From NCBI GenBank assembly GCA_020736575.1, contig JAGPYM010000006.1:868001-932000 (forward strand): a stretch of 64,000 nt of DNA, written 5' to 3'. Below the pieces are notes generated by a model that saw only the letters and a list, made by a program, of their open reading frames with translations, had not been told where the DNA came from and ran no database searches. Positions within the stretch are counted from its first letter, which is position 1, and every line of letters starts with the position of its first letter. Shown here piece after piece: positions 1 through 11,094 of this stretch. This DNA comes from Thelonectria olida (taxonomy: Eukaryota > Ascomycota > Sordariomycetes > Hypocreales > Nectriaceae). Both the position numbers and the translations under genes were made by a program.

Positions 1-252
1 ACATCGGCCCCATCTCCAATTCATTCAAACTGGGGACCCCCCCCTAGACTATATTATAAAGAAACATTCTCCTTCAGCTTTTCTCGGATCTAGCTTCTGC
101 TTGATTGTCCACCTCCACGTCTGCGCCCAGAGAAGATACCATGACGGCTTGACTCTGCACCTTGACGAGTCTCTGAGAAAGTCAATTGGTCCGCCTCCTC
201 ACCCTCCTTCCGCTCAACAATCTCCCGTGACAACAAAACAAGCGACAACACA

Positions 253-1296
253 ATGGACGCTATTCTCGACGTAGCCGACTACCTTGTTTTGGACAAGGCC
301 TATGCCGCCGTCCTCCCCTCGCCGAAGCCTCCAACCTTTGGCAATGCTACCGATCCCTCGCTGCCCTTCTCCGTCTCCGATGACTCCTGGCTGGAACGCG
401 ACAACCTCTATCGCCAATGCTTCTCTCTCTTCCTTATTGCGGCATTTGGCGCTGCCACCATCTACTTTATCTCCGCCTCCTTGTCCTACAGCCTCATCTT
501 TGATCGCCGCTTGGAGTACCACCCGCGTTTCCTGAAGAACCAGATCCGCCTGGAGATCATATCGTCCCTGACGGCCATTCCCATCATCTCCGTTCTCACT
601 CTCCCCTTCTTCATTGGCGAGGTGCGAGGATACAGCTTGCTGTACACGAGCATTGACGACTATGGCTGGTCCTGGATCTTCATCTCGACGGTGCTGTACA
701 TGCTTTTCAACGATATCGGCATCTACTGGATTCACCGCCTGGAACACCACCCCAGCATTTACAAGTACATTCACAAGCCGCATCACAAGTGGATTAGTAC
801 GTCGCAGCTTGCCTACCGTTGCGATTAAAAGCTAACAAATGCAGTTCCTACGCCGTGGGCCGCCATCGCTTTCCACCCCCTCGACGGTTTCGCCCAGTCC
901 CTGCCTTACCAGTAAGCACTGACTGGCTTGATGCGACACATTTTAGATCGCTAACATGGTTACAGCATCTTCGTCTACATCTGCCCCATGCAAAAATATC
1001 TTTACCTGGTCCTCTTTGCTCTCGTACAGATCTGGACCATCCTTATCCACGATGGCGACATGATTACCGGACACTGGCTGGAAAAGTTCATCAACAGCCC
1101 GGCTCACCACACCCTGCACCACATGTACTTTACTGTCAACTACGGCCAGTACTTTACCTGGGCCGACAACTACTGGGACTCGCACCGACCTCCCCAGCCC
1201 GAGCTGGACCCCATTCACGACGCCATCAAGGTCATGCAGGAGAAGGGACTCGTCGACGAGAAGGGCAACCCCATCGACAAGAAGAAGAGCGAGTAA
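253..1296 (+). CDS. ERG3: Sterol C-5 desaturase (ergosterol pathway)
   Basis: Three exons, 253-796, 845-911 and 966-1296, give 313 aa; both introns are about 50 nt with GTACGT/GTAAGC donors, and the first has a GCTAAC branch site. The enzyme introduces the C5-C6 double bond of ergosterol in the ER membrane using a di-iron centre. The fatty-acid-hydroxylase-superfamily histidine boxes are all visible: H162xxxHH, H175xxHH (which crosses the end of exon 1) and H252xxHH near residue 255. Hydrophobic segments lie at about residues 57-77 and 98-118, and again between the second and third boxes. The length is slightly below the usual 330-370 aa, the N-terminus being short. A TATA-like stretch lies at 50-60, and the leader from about 60 to 252 is pyrimidine-rich. 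The family is certain; substrate assignment to episterol-type sterols is by family, and a paralogue elsewhere in the genome is possible. Confidence 0.93.
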
Positions 1297-1917
1297 AAGA
1301 CTTTTAACATGGCGACTACCGTGCGAGCGGTACATTAAAATTCACACGCTGGACGCGCCCTGCTCCGGCACTAAGCTGCAAGACAGTGGTTCACAACCGA
1401 CACAACCCCGAGCATGGCTAGAATATGATCACGGAGGTTGTGACCGACAAAATTCTGGACTACATGGACCATTACCCGTGGCTACCACAGGCCGACGAAA
1501 CAGCTGGGACTTTTTAGGACATTGTTTTGAAGGCTCGGATGAATCAGTCCCGTCGATTGATTCATTCTTATTATTATTGATGCTTGACTCCGGAAGAGTC
1601 GGCATTCACCTTTGCGAGAAGACCTCGCAGCTTGCATGAAGATTTACGATCAAAAACACCTCCTTGCTACATAGATAAAATCCCTGTACATACTACCTAC
1701 TACACCACGTCGCGATGCAATTGACGCTGGAACCTAATTCAAACAAGATTATACCCATCAGATTGCCAATTCTCGTTTCATCCTATGGTCTGATTTGTGC
1801 GATCTGATTACCCCCCGCTTGCCGGCCTGAGTCAGACCCGATTGGCGACCTTCCTTTTCGGGGTGATTGTATCTAGATCTTTTGCGAGAGATTTGGTGAT
1901 CAAGATAGGGATTCTAT

Positions 1918-1958
<41 letters not shown>

Positions 1959-2026
1959 CTTGACCATAACTCCGTGGGTCTTGGCTTTTGGCTATTCAAG
2001 ATCCAAAGTCGCTTCACCTTTGCACC
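1297..2026. other. Intergenic, no gene seen
   Basis: This is the 3' flank of ERG3 and the upstream region of the GNAT gene. It holds only short unconvincing reading frames, plus a CA/TA microsatellite close to the downstream start codon. Confidence 0.6.
1918..1958. repeat. Compound microsatellite (CA)n(TA)n
   Basis: About eleven CA units are followed directly by nine TA units, about 70 bp upstream of the GNAT acetyltransferase ATG at 2027. It probably lies in the promoter or 5' leader and is likely length-variable between strains. Confidence 0.9.
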
Positions 2027-2797
2027 ATGACAACCGTAACAATTCGAGAGGCGACAATCGCCGACAAAGATGCCATCTTCGACGTTCACTATGCAGCTCT
2101 TCAGACCTTCCACGAGTTTTACGTCGTCTTCTTCAAAATGGACCTCAAGGATTCAATGCCGATTGCGACAGAAAGGGCATTAAACAACCCGGATATAGAC
2201 TTCTTGGTGGCAGAAGAGGGCGGATCTGTGGTCGGCTTCATACGTTACAAAAGGGAACCAGAGGTGACGCCAAACACAGCAAAAGAGGAGGCGCCGCCAG
2301 TTTCGCTCTGGGACCCAAAGGAACATCTCGCGGAGATGTGGGCGCGGTTCAACGCGAGGCAGGCTGAGATGGATGCCTGCAGAGACAAAGCAATCGACGG
2401 ACGAGCCCATTACTGTAAGTCTAGGGCCTTTTCTTCTGCGGTGCGGACATAACCTGGCTTACACCTCACAGACGTCATTCACTTGATGATCCATCCCGAC
2501 CACCAACGCAAAGGCATTGGCGGCAAGCTTCTTACTAGCATTACAGACAAAGCTGACGCCGAGGGCATCCCGACGATGCTCGTTTCTTCGGCTGAGGCCA
2601 ACGGGCTGTACTCGAAACTGGGATTCGAGTCGCTCGGGTCCTGGCCTCTGAACAACGGGCACTGGGCAAGGGAGATTGTGAAGCTTGAGAGAAGTTTGGG
2701 GATGGAAGACAGAGAGAATTTCGTCGAGAGGTTTGGGGCGCTTACGGAGGTGGAGGATTGTATGATACGCAATCCGCGGAGCAGTGATGAGCGATAG
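2027..2797 (+). CDS. GNAT-family N-acetyltransferase
   Basis: Two exons, 2027-2414 and 2472-2797, encode 237 aa; the 57-nt intron has a GTAAGT donor and its removal restores the frame through a split Tyr codon. The protein carries the GNAT fold signature: an N-terminal beta-alpha segment (IREATIADKDAIFDVHY) and motif A, with the acetyl-CoA pyrophosphate-binding Q141RKGIG just after the splice junction. A YSKLGF segment characteristic of motif B follows. No signal peptide or membrane segment is seen, so it is probably cytosolic or nuclear. The acceptor substrate cannot be told from sequence; many fungal members of this architecture are of unknown function. The ATG at 2027 is chosen because it directly precedes the conserved IREA strand. 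An upstream in-frame non-ATG stretch exists but has no support. Confidence 0.85.
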
Positions 2798-2900
2798 ATG
2801 GTGTTCGGACTGGATGGAGCAGCAAGGAGCAACTCAACACTTCAAGGCACTCGACTGATTGCAGATGTCCTTGAACTCGATAGTCTATTTTATGATGGAA

Positions 2901-3883
2901 TTACGCTAGAAGAAACTCGGGTGACTTTAAGTCAACCCAGCCCAGGTTCGGTTCAGATTGCTTCCACCCCAATCGGTCGCGCACCAGCTCCGAGTAAGTC
3001 TTGACATCCTCGATCGGATACGTGAGAAACGGGATTTCCTAGTAACAGTCAGCATACACAGCACTCTCAGGACTAGGGACTAAGACAGCTCACCTCTTGG
3101 CGATGCACACCGCTGCACATGAACATGATGTGCACCGTCCTCGACCCCGTCGGCAGCGAGTACCGCCCGGCCCCATGGTACAAGCTCCCCAGCATCACAA
3201 ACGCCTCTCCCTTCTCGAGCTCCGCATCGACAACGCCATCGTCCCCGTCGGGCCCGAAATCGGGCCTCTCGTCGCCCCAGAGATGCGACCCCGGCACAAT
3301 GCGCGTTGCCCCGTTGGCCTTGGTCGTGTCGCACGCAGGCACGAACAGCCCGATCAGCATGTCGCGGCCCTTGTCGTACGTTTCGGCTCTGGCGTGTTTG
3401 GCGTGGTGGTTCTTGTCGTCGCGGTGGAGCTTCTGGGCGTTGGAGCCCGGCTGCGAGCTCATGGTGATGGAGATGGATAGGAGAGGGTGCGACTTTGTGA
3501 CGACGGGCTCGCCGCCGTACCAGTGGGTTGTTTCGAGGCCGATGAAGTGGTCCGCGATATCCTCAACGCAACGATTAACACGACGAGCAGAGCCGAGTTG
3601 TTGCTCTCAGAGGGCGTACCTGGTACAGAGAATCGGAAAAGAACTTCTCCCGAACCGTCTTGCTCCTCCCAATCAGGCGCGTGCAAGTCGCCGTGCCGCC
3701 GTTGAGAGCCCCGACTGTGCTCCTGGAAGCAGCGGCAGACTCGTCAAGGAAAGGCTGGACTTCGGTTTGTGCCTGTCCCAAGGATTCAGCGTCGGTAAAG
3801 TCTTGGATGATTACGCAGCCGTCTTGCTCTACGGCTTTGACGAAGGCCTCGAGGCCGGCTTGTCTCGCGATTCGTTGGACCAT
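2901..3883 (-). CDS. Phytanoyl-CoA dioxygenase / FtmOx1-like Fe(II)/2OG dioxygenase
   Basis: Exons 3883-3620, 3561-3094 and 3038-2901 on the minus strand join cleanly (introns 58 and 55 nt) to 289 aa, the normal size for FtmOx1/AsqJ/EasH-type enzymes. The iron-binding facial triad is visible as H134xD136 (in QKLHRDD) with the distal H217 in LGSLYHGAG. The RTVHIMF stretch after it supplies the 2-oxoglutarate-binding Arg. The NGATRIVPGSHLW segment is diagnostic of this PhyH subgroup. Characterised fungal relatives oxidise alkaloids and terpenoids in secondary metabolism, but no other biosynthetic gene is nearby, so the substrate is unknown. The frame stays open upstream to about 4270; the ATG at 3883 is chosen because the length from there matches the family. 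Confidence 0.87.
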
Positions 3884-4955
3884 TGTTGCTGATCGAGATG
3901 AATGCCGGAGATGTGATGTGAGAAGCAATTGGACTATTTGGTAACTTTCTAGTACTACATTCCAATAGTTCAATGAGATGGATTGCTTGCTATATATATT
4001 GATCTCGATGAGACTGACTAACTGGTGCCGATGGTGGTTGCCGGCCATTGAACGTAGCAGCAGTGAGCGAGATGGAAGGGAATGAGTATCCCAAGTGGCA
4101 GCAGTCAGCGAGCTTCCGCGATAAGCATCTGCGAAGGGGAAACGATAGCCGAGACGCTTGGCATATATGCATGCATAAGATAAGGCGTGTCTAGAGACCA
4201 GAGACTCAGCATGGTTGTAGGACATCGGGTGGGCGACCGATGGAGTTGATGGAGCCGGAAGGATCACCACTTCAGGCTGAAAAATGCGTATTTAATGGCA
4301 TGTCTATGAAAAATTTGAATAATTGTCTCATGATTGACATTCTTGCCCGCCCGTGCTGAGTAAAGTTGTCTGTGTTTCTCAAGACCTACACTCACCGAAG
4401 AGTTTCTCTTGTCGTTATCTCCGCATTGATTCCACGTCTTTCGTTGTCCTATATAGTAAAGAAATATGACATGGTCTCTACATTGTAGAGCGAGCCAAGG
4501 ACGAAATGAGATAAACGGTAAACAATTGAAATGGTTTCGCTGTGGTCGAGACATCAACCCGTAACCATTGTATGTGCAATCTGCAGCATTACGACAACTA
4601 TACCATAACGGAATCAGCTTAAAGGAAGGAACTGAAAGTTAGTGCAATAAAGTATCGGGGGGGGGGGGGGTTGCATTGATTTGTTGATTAGTATAGTAGT
4701 ACATCGCAGTTTGGCCACATCTCAATCGATGTTGAGATAACGACATGCAAGTTGTAGACGGAGTGTTTATTTGCTGAGTGATTGGGTCATATATGGGAGG
4801 AACGAGTACGGGTGGTTGCCGTGTATAAGAGCTTTTACCTGGTAACCGTTTGGCACGACAAACCGCCGCATATCGATTTTACCACCACGGTCGCACCTGA
4901 ACTTCATTCTCAAACGGCAAAAAGTAGCGCTTGGGACAAAAGATCAAATCAATAC
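3884..4955. other. Intergenic between dioxygenase and tRNA
   Basis: This is the upstream region of the minus-strand dioxygenase and the 3' flank of the tRNA. It includes an AT-rich stretch around 3985-4000 that could hold a TATA element, and a G14 tract at 4657-4670. No gene is recognised. Confidence 0.6.
4657..4670. repeat. G14 homopolymer tract
   Basis: Fourteen consecutive G residues in a non-coding stretch. Such tracts are prone to length variation and sequencing error. Confidence 0.9.
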
Positions 4956-5053
4956 TCCGGTGCGGGGAATCGAACCCCGAGCGCCGCGGATGTCCTTGCT
5001 CCTAACCGGAGCAAGTTGAAAACGCGGTATGTTAACCGTTACACTACACCGGA
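4956..5053 (-). tRNA. tRNA-Glu (anticodon UUC) with 27-nt intron
   Basis: Read on the minus strand, the gene folds as a full cloverleaf. A 7-bp acceptor stem pairs TCCGGTG with CACCGGA; there is a D-arm, a CCGCG/CGCGG anticodon stem with loop anticodon TTC, and a T-arm CGGGG-TTCGATT-CCCCG. The mature length is 71 nt before CCA addition. A 27-nt intron (4990-5016) sits at the canonical site one base 3' of the anticodon. The intron contains an 8-bp perfect inverted repeat (CTTGCTCC / GGAGCAAG) around a 5-nt loop. Confidence 0.95.
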
Positions 5054-5378
5054 TGATATTTGATGAAAGAGCTTTCAACAATCCCAGAATATATCGCTGC
5101 GGCTACATCTACCTCAATAACACCACCCAAGATGGCCCTCCTGCCTTCGCCTGATCCATAGTGAACGTCGTTTTTCATGCCTAAGTAATTGAACTCCATT
5201 TCATATCACATTAGCAAACGGAGGTGTGCCAAACCGCTTGGGATTTATCATGGAGCAAGGTCAGTGAAGGTGGGCGTGCACACGTCGCTACGAAGGACTC
5301 AACAATTGACCTTTGAACAAATCTGAGATTAATAATGCTACTAATTAATTCATCATTCCATGCCTTCTTGACTTTTGT
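5054..5378. other. Intergenic
   Basis: This is the 5' side of the tRNA gene and the 3' flank of the mitochondrial protein gene at 5379. No further feature is seen. Confidence 0.6.
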
Positions 5379-6608
5379 TTAGCTAGCCTCCTTCTTGGCC
5401 TGCTTCGCAATCTCTTGCGCCCGCTCTCCCTTCTTCTCAAGCACCTCGCGCAGCTCCCCCACAGTCTCCTTGAAGAGCTTCTCTCCCTCCTCCTGGTGCT
5501 CCTCGGCAACCTGCTTCAGCTGCTGTAGCTTCTCTAGAACGGAGCTTCCCTCGGGAATGGACTTCAGGTACTTGTCGACATCCAACCAGCCGTCAGCGAG
5601 ACCAGAGCCCTTCGACTTGACCTTGTCAGCAGCATCTTTGACGTACTTCTCGAGGTCACCCAGGTTCCCTGAGTCAACAGCTGACTTTGCCTTTTCAAAC
5701 AGTTCCTTGACGTTGCCTTGCTTGAGAGCATCGGCGTTGCTTTCGACAAGCTCCTTGACTTTGGGGTTCTTGTCGAGCAGGGGCTTGGCCTCCTCGAGCC
5801 CCTTCTTCCAAGCTTCGTCGCCTAGCTTCTTCATCTGTTGTACCTTCTCGTCAATCAACTTCCGCGCCTTTTCCACACTCGATGCGCTAAAGCCAGAGGC
5901 GAAGATATCCTTGACCTGCTTCCAAGTCTCTTCCACCTGCTTCTTGGCATCGGGGCCATATTGGTCTCCGAGCTGCTTTAATGTATCGACGTTACCACCA
6001 AGCTTCTCCTTGACTTGAGGATGGTTGTCAAGGATGTCGGAAATGGCATCGCCGGCGAGGTTGGCAACCTTTTTGGAGAGATCGGCGAGAGCATCATAAG
6101 CTCGAGAGGCGGTCTCGATGCTGAGGCCACCCTTAGAAATGTCCTGAAACTTCTTGTAGGCGTCGTTGACGAGCTTGTCGGCTTCCTCGCGATGGTTCTC
6201 ACGAACCTTCTCCCAGTCGTCAAAGGCAGTGTCGACGTATGCGCGGCCGCCGGGGATCCATCCGACGTAAGAGTAAGCAAACTGCTTCATCGAGCTGACG
6301 GCTTCATCGGCTGTGGGAGTCTTTTCCTGCAGCTTCTTGACGGCGGTCTGGTATGACTTTTCGGCTTCCTTGACGGCCTTGTTCAGTTTTGAGGCAGTCT
6401 GCCCGGCGGGAGTGAAGGAGTAGATTGTGTAGAAGAGGCCGGCGCCAATGAAGCCGCCGGCGATGCCGCTTGCGAAATGTGAGTTGCTGACGGACGACGA
6501 TGAGGAAGTGGTTTGCGACTGAAAGCGGACTTGGTGGTGACGAGGAGCGCGCACTGAGCGGGCGGCCCTGGGAAGGGTAGATCTGACAAGAGGTCTCGCT
6601 GGAATCAT
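5379..6608 (-). CDS. Mitochondrial membrane protein with amphipathic helical repeats
   Basis: A single exon of 409 aa. The N-terminus is a classic mitochondrial presequence, rich in Arg and Ser and free of acidic residues, ending in an RFQSQ-type processing site near residue 28. One hydrophobic Gly-rich helix follows at about residues 44-66. The remainder is long, highly charged amphipathic alpha-helix of the apolipoprotein/YtxH-like kind. An internal duplication is visible: LDNHPQVKEKL...LKQLG at about 193-214 matches LDKNPKVKELVE...ALKQGN at about 278-299. The likely location is the mitochondrial inner membrane with a soluble helical domain. I do not recognise a characterised orthologue; a lipid-binding or membrane-organising role is only suggested by the helix type. 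Confidence 0.8.
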   Translation of the reverse strand: MIPARPLVRSTLPRAARSVRAPRHHQVRFQSQTTSSSSSVSNSHFASGIAGGFIGAGLFYTIYSFTPAGQTASKLNKAVKEAEKSYQTAVKKLQEKTPTADEAVSSMKQFAYSYVGWIPGGRAYVDTAFDDWEKVRENHREEADKLVNDAYKKFQDISKGGLSIETASRAYDALADLSKKVANLAGDAISDILDNHPQVKEKLGGNVDTLKQLGDQYGPDAKKQVEETWKQVKDIFASGFSASSVEKARKLIDEKVQQMKKLGDEAWKKGLEEAKPLLDKNPKVKELVESNADALKQGNVKELFEKAKSAVDSGNLGDLEKYVKDAADKVKSKGSGLADGWLDVDKYLKSIPEGSSVLEKLQQLKQVAEEHQEEGEKLFKETVGELREVLEKKGERAQEIAKQAKKEAS

Positions 6609-7579
6609 GTTGGGCGGTTATTGGGGGTGATGGGCGTATTTGGTGAAGACAATTGAAGGGTAGATGAGGTAGGTGCTTGAGTGAGGAGTGCGGTGTAAGA
6701 GAGAGGGGAGTTATTGAGCGGTGAGTACCAGTGATGAAAACCCAGCAGGCATTCGTCCCCGGAACGGGCCTTTTATCATGATTTAGCTCATGCACATCAT
6801 GACACATTGTACCTTGATTATGACGAATCAATGGCATCAATTGGAATTCGCGAGGAAGGAGCAGCTTGAGCAGCTCAAAGTGGTGACGTCAATGTTGCCA
6901 AATTGCGGAGAGCTGAGAAGCACATGCGGAAGCGATTGAAGCCACAACCCCAATTTTATTCGTGAGCTAGGAAGCCAGGTACGTCAAGGAAAACAAAAGA
7001 ATCGAGATGCTTGTTTGCGTCGTACTGGCATTTCCATCAATTCGGTCTTGAGCAAGTTATGGGATAGTCTACGTCACTTTGGATGCTTGGGGAACTACCA
7101 CGTTGGACCTGCGGGCCGAGTCTCGGTGATGTTACGCATGAGAGCAAGGCACAACGGCCAACGGTTAACTACGGGCGAAGCGGGCTCGCTTGGAGTTCAA
7201 AGGAGTCTGTGTAAGTAATCGAATTGCGTACACGGCGGACTTGTTTGTGCAGGTTTAATTGCGTCCAAGTCTGTAGGTCACCGAGGCAACTACTCGCGTC
7301 GTTGCAGGGTAGAAGGGGCATTTAGAACCAAAGAACATTAGCCATGAGCTTGAAGCTAATGCTACTCATGCCATCGTTCTGCGTGTAATTATCCAAGTGT
7401 CTGGTATCTACTATATGTCTTTACCATTGTCATTCTAGCCTTGATATTATGCCTGCTATTCGTGTATCTGGCAGGTCTCGTCCCACTCTAGAAACTTCTC
7501 CCAATGCTTTTATGCTGTCAATCGAATCTCATATTATCCATCAGGGCTGACATAACCCCCAGCATTAATACCCTCATTT
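6609..7579. other. Intergenic, no gene seen
   Basis: This region contains the upstream sequence of the minus-strand mitochondrial protein gene and the 3' flank of the transporter ending at 7580. Short reading frames here have no domain features. Confidence 0.6.
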
Positions 7580-9216
7580 TTAGACCTTTGCCCCAGAAAC
7601 AATGCCGAATCCCTGTCTCCGTGTCTTGACCAGCCTGGCGGAAAAGACAAAGACAGCCGCCAACAACATAGCAGTACCTGCAAACATCTGCGCACCGAGA
7701 TAATGACCGCCTTGGAAATTTATGATTGCTCCAGATATAGGCGAGCCAGTCAACGTCGCAAAGCTGACAATCGTACACACCATGCCCATTCGAGTGCCTT
7801 GCTTCCGCGGATCCTCAGTCAAGCTCGTGAGGCCAGAAGGGAAGACGCTCTGCACGCCGCCGACGACGAAGCCGTACACGACAGTCCACGCGTACATGCC
7901 CGATACCGACTTTACTGCCGCCCAACAGAACATGGTAATGCCCGTTATGAGGGTGCAGAGCATGTACACGTTGACAGGCCCGATCTTGTCGCCGATGTAT
8001 CCCGGAATTACTCGGCCGGGGCCTCCGACGCCGTTGAGTACGAGAACAAGATCGAGAGACGAGGGATACGAAAGGCCGAGAATGTCGCGAGAGAATGCGG
8101 CGACGTAGTGAAAGGCAAAATAAGTCGACCAAAAAGCCTACTTTTGGTCAGTAAAAGTACTCGAGAGTGTCCATTGAAGCGACCGGATCATACCATAAAG
8201 GCTCCAATGGCATAGAATGTATAATCTAGCTCCTTGAACGCCCGCAACTCAATCAACGGTCCCGAGTTTCGAGGTGGGAGTCTAGGTTTCATGAAATAGC
8301 CGGCAAAGATCAGGGTTACAAGCTGAATAAAGCCGATGGAACGAAGAGTCCAACCAAGCCCGACCGTGGGAAGCAACTGTCGCACCATGCTCGGGAAGAT
8401 GAGCCCACCCGTCGTACTTCCCGCTGCTGTTATGCCAAAGGCAAGGGAGCGCTTCTTCGCAAAATATGTTGCCGTGATGGTCATGCAAGGAGTGAAGAGG
8501 AGGCCGTTGCCGAGACCAACGCAAATACCCTGAGCGAGGATGAATTGCCAATACTTGGTGCACCATGAAGCTGTGAAGGTGCCGATACAGACAAGTATAG
8601 TGCCGCCAATGTACAATGGACGGAAGTAACCCGCATCGGTCAACCGCCCTGTGAAAGATCCAATGAAGAAGAGGAGAAAGACTTCTAAGGAACCGATCCA
8701 GGAGATATCTTCAGGCGGGCGGTCTAGCAGGGTCATGTAGTATGACTGAAAGACACCAAAAGAATTGACCATGCCCCTGGGTAAATGTTAGAAGTGTGTC
8801 GAGTGATGAAGTTGAGGCTAGAAGGGGAAGGTTACCAGCTGTCCATCATGACGAGATGCGTGCTCAAGACTGAATTGTCAGTTTAGCAACGTCGAATAGG
8901 ATATCGGAGTGTTCAGAGCAAACTACTCACCCACCATCCAAGCGGCCATCCCTCCATCGGGCGGAGGCTCAATGACCATGCTTGCCGACGAACGCATCCT
9001 ACTCATTATAGTACCCAGCGTGCTTGTAGGTTCAAGATGGTGTTCCGGCGTACTGAATGTCTCTTGCTGATTATAGTTTTCATCTCCATCATCAGAAGAA
9101 GATGACCGCGAGGGCTGTTCTGTCACTCGTTGTCGCTTCTCGCCAACATGTTGGGTTTTCTCGGGCTCCCCACCACCGAGGTCATGGGGAACAGAGGCTG
9201 GAGCGATACCGGCCAT
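7580..9216 (-). CDS. MFS transporter, monocarboxylate-transporter-like (MCT/SLC16 type)
   Basis: Four exons on the minus strand (9216-8931, 8869-8836, 8776-8194, 8137-7580) give 486 aa. The 34-nt second exon is needed to join PPDGGMAAWMV to VLSTHLVMMDSWGMVNSFGVFQ. The protein has a hydrophilic N-tail of about 85 residues, then the MCT signature PPDGG before helix 1 and MVNSFGVFQSYY at its end, and about 12 hydrophobic helices. Fungal members of this family sit in the plasma or organelle membrane and move monocarboxylates or metabolites such as riboflavin; here the substrate is unknown. All splice joins keep frame and family alignment continuous. Only non-coding DNA lies upstream. Confidence 0.88.
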
Positions 9217-10653
9217 TGTGTATTATATGGTAAACCACAAGGTGATGGTTTTCAAGAGGGACTGAAGAGGGCCCGAGACACCTGTAAAGAATGCTTAGCC
9301 ATGGAAGACCTGCTCAAGCCAAAGCTGTTGTTGAGCGTGTGTTGCAAGAAGAAGAACAATTGCTTTCAAATCCAGACCCCCACAGTAGCAGCACAAACCC
9401 CCGACTTTTCTCTTGGCTCTTGGGTGGGCTTTTATCCGTCAATTTCTTCCAGCAATTAGCGGCCAAGCGAGCTTGCATTTCCATTCCCAGTTTAGGCGTT
9501 GTGTTGGGGGTATGACGGGGAGACGAAAGGGAAATTTCTTGCCTCCAGGTGACGAGGAATTCGGTCTGACATGCCGAGTATACGCTAGGAAGACCACTTA
9601 CACGCGGTGACTTTCCTTTTCTTCTAACGACCCAATATCTATTTAATGTTGAAGCCTTCTAAAAACATATACTCTTTATTTCTTGTGTCTTTTGTTCCAA
9701 GTCGGCTTCTTCTCCTCCTGTTCGGTTCGTCCTCGTCATGATGTAAGATCGATCTCATGACCGCCACAAGTAATTCCCGGCCTTTATTTCCCGAGTGAGG
9801 GTTTGGTCACGGTTGGAGTTTCTCGGGATAGAACCCGTTTCGCCGGACTCGGTTGGGCATTGATAATTACCCCGGAAATAGTCTCAGTCTTAGGAAAACT
9901 GGTTCGAGTTTCCTATGTTCTAACTCTACTCCCGTCTGGAGGCTGCAAAGAGCAACTGCATTCAAGATCAAGATAGACGTAGACTACCATGGTCTCGTTG
10001 TCTTTTGAAAATCCTTCAACCATCGGAAGCCCTGGCCCGACCGAATCCTCTCCGGACCCTCGGCCACGACGCCCACATTTTCCTTTTCCGATGCATCAAG
10101 TGGATCATGCGGGGAACTTTCGGAGCCGAGAACGGACAAGATGTTGTTGGAGGGGGCACATGAAGTGTAGGTATCATAATCATCGAGAGTGACTAGAATG
10201 TCTGTCGACTACTTCACAGCCTTTGATCGATGAGCATCAACCAACAAGGCGAGATACACAATAAAAGCCTCGTTTTTTGTCCTTTGTTTAGGTGTTCTGC
10301 TAAAAGAACAAAAATGGTACTCGCATCGAAATAAATACTCAGGCTCGACCTGTTCTTAGACTAAACAGGCCGTTGCGGACGACTCAGACACGATTTTCCT
10401 AAATCCTTAGTAACAGCAGCCGTGCCTAATACATGCAGTTTCTAAATACCAGAGTCACTATTTTTATTTTCTGATCGCATGACGATAGCTCTTCACGGCC
10501 ACTCCAGATAGTAAATGTGATATCTTCAAGTCCAGAGCCTATGCCTCTCGATGCGAGACCATTTCCAGCGCGTTTCTCTCCAATGAAGATCCGACATTTG
10601 GAAAGACGTAAGTCATCCGTAGAAGACTGCTCTATAGACGCGTTCTTATTTTC

Positions 10654-11062
10654 TAGCTGGCCACTTGACCCGCGTTGCAAACGTTATATCTGAATCCTAT
10701 TGTGGTGTAGAGCTTGATGAATATACCAGCAAGCAACGGCCGACTACTTTGCAACATGTCGCCAAAGCATTCCTTCCATAAGCTTACCTATCCCATCGGT
10801 CACAAATACACCGAAACAGTATATTTCTCTCCTGGCGGACACGGCTGAGATCGTTTTCGGGGTTGGCTTGGATCGATTCTATCAACTTGTCCACCTCGTC
10901 GAGATTTCCAACCATTTCATCGGGACCTGGGCCAACACGGGTGATGCACCCTAACGTTGCGGTTTGCAGCTTGAATGCTTTGAAGTGATTAGAGACTGGA
11001 AGAAACATACTATCTCTTTTCTGGGTGTATACGGTTATAGAATTTGTTAGATGGAAGGGCAT
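10654..11062 (-). CDS. Weak candidate small gene or gene relic
   Basis: From an ATG at 11062 the minus strand reads 91 codons, including a well-formed segment (GNLDEVDKLIESIQANPENDLSRVRQERN). A possible 44-nt intron with a GTAAGC donor then leads to about 30 more codons, stopping near 10654. No known domain is recognised, there is no signal peptide, and the proposed intron is shorter than most others here. It may be a fragment of a decayed gene, or chance. Confidence 0.2.
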
Positions 11063-11094
11063 TTGGTGCCTACAGGTAGAGACTTGACAAGACC

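Noticed and set aside
9989..10192. 67-codon plus-strand frame with a good ATG context
   Set aside because: It is low-complexity Pro/Ser/Arg, stops quickly, and no downstream exon could be joined.
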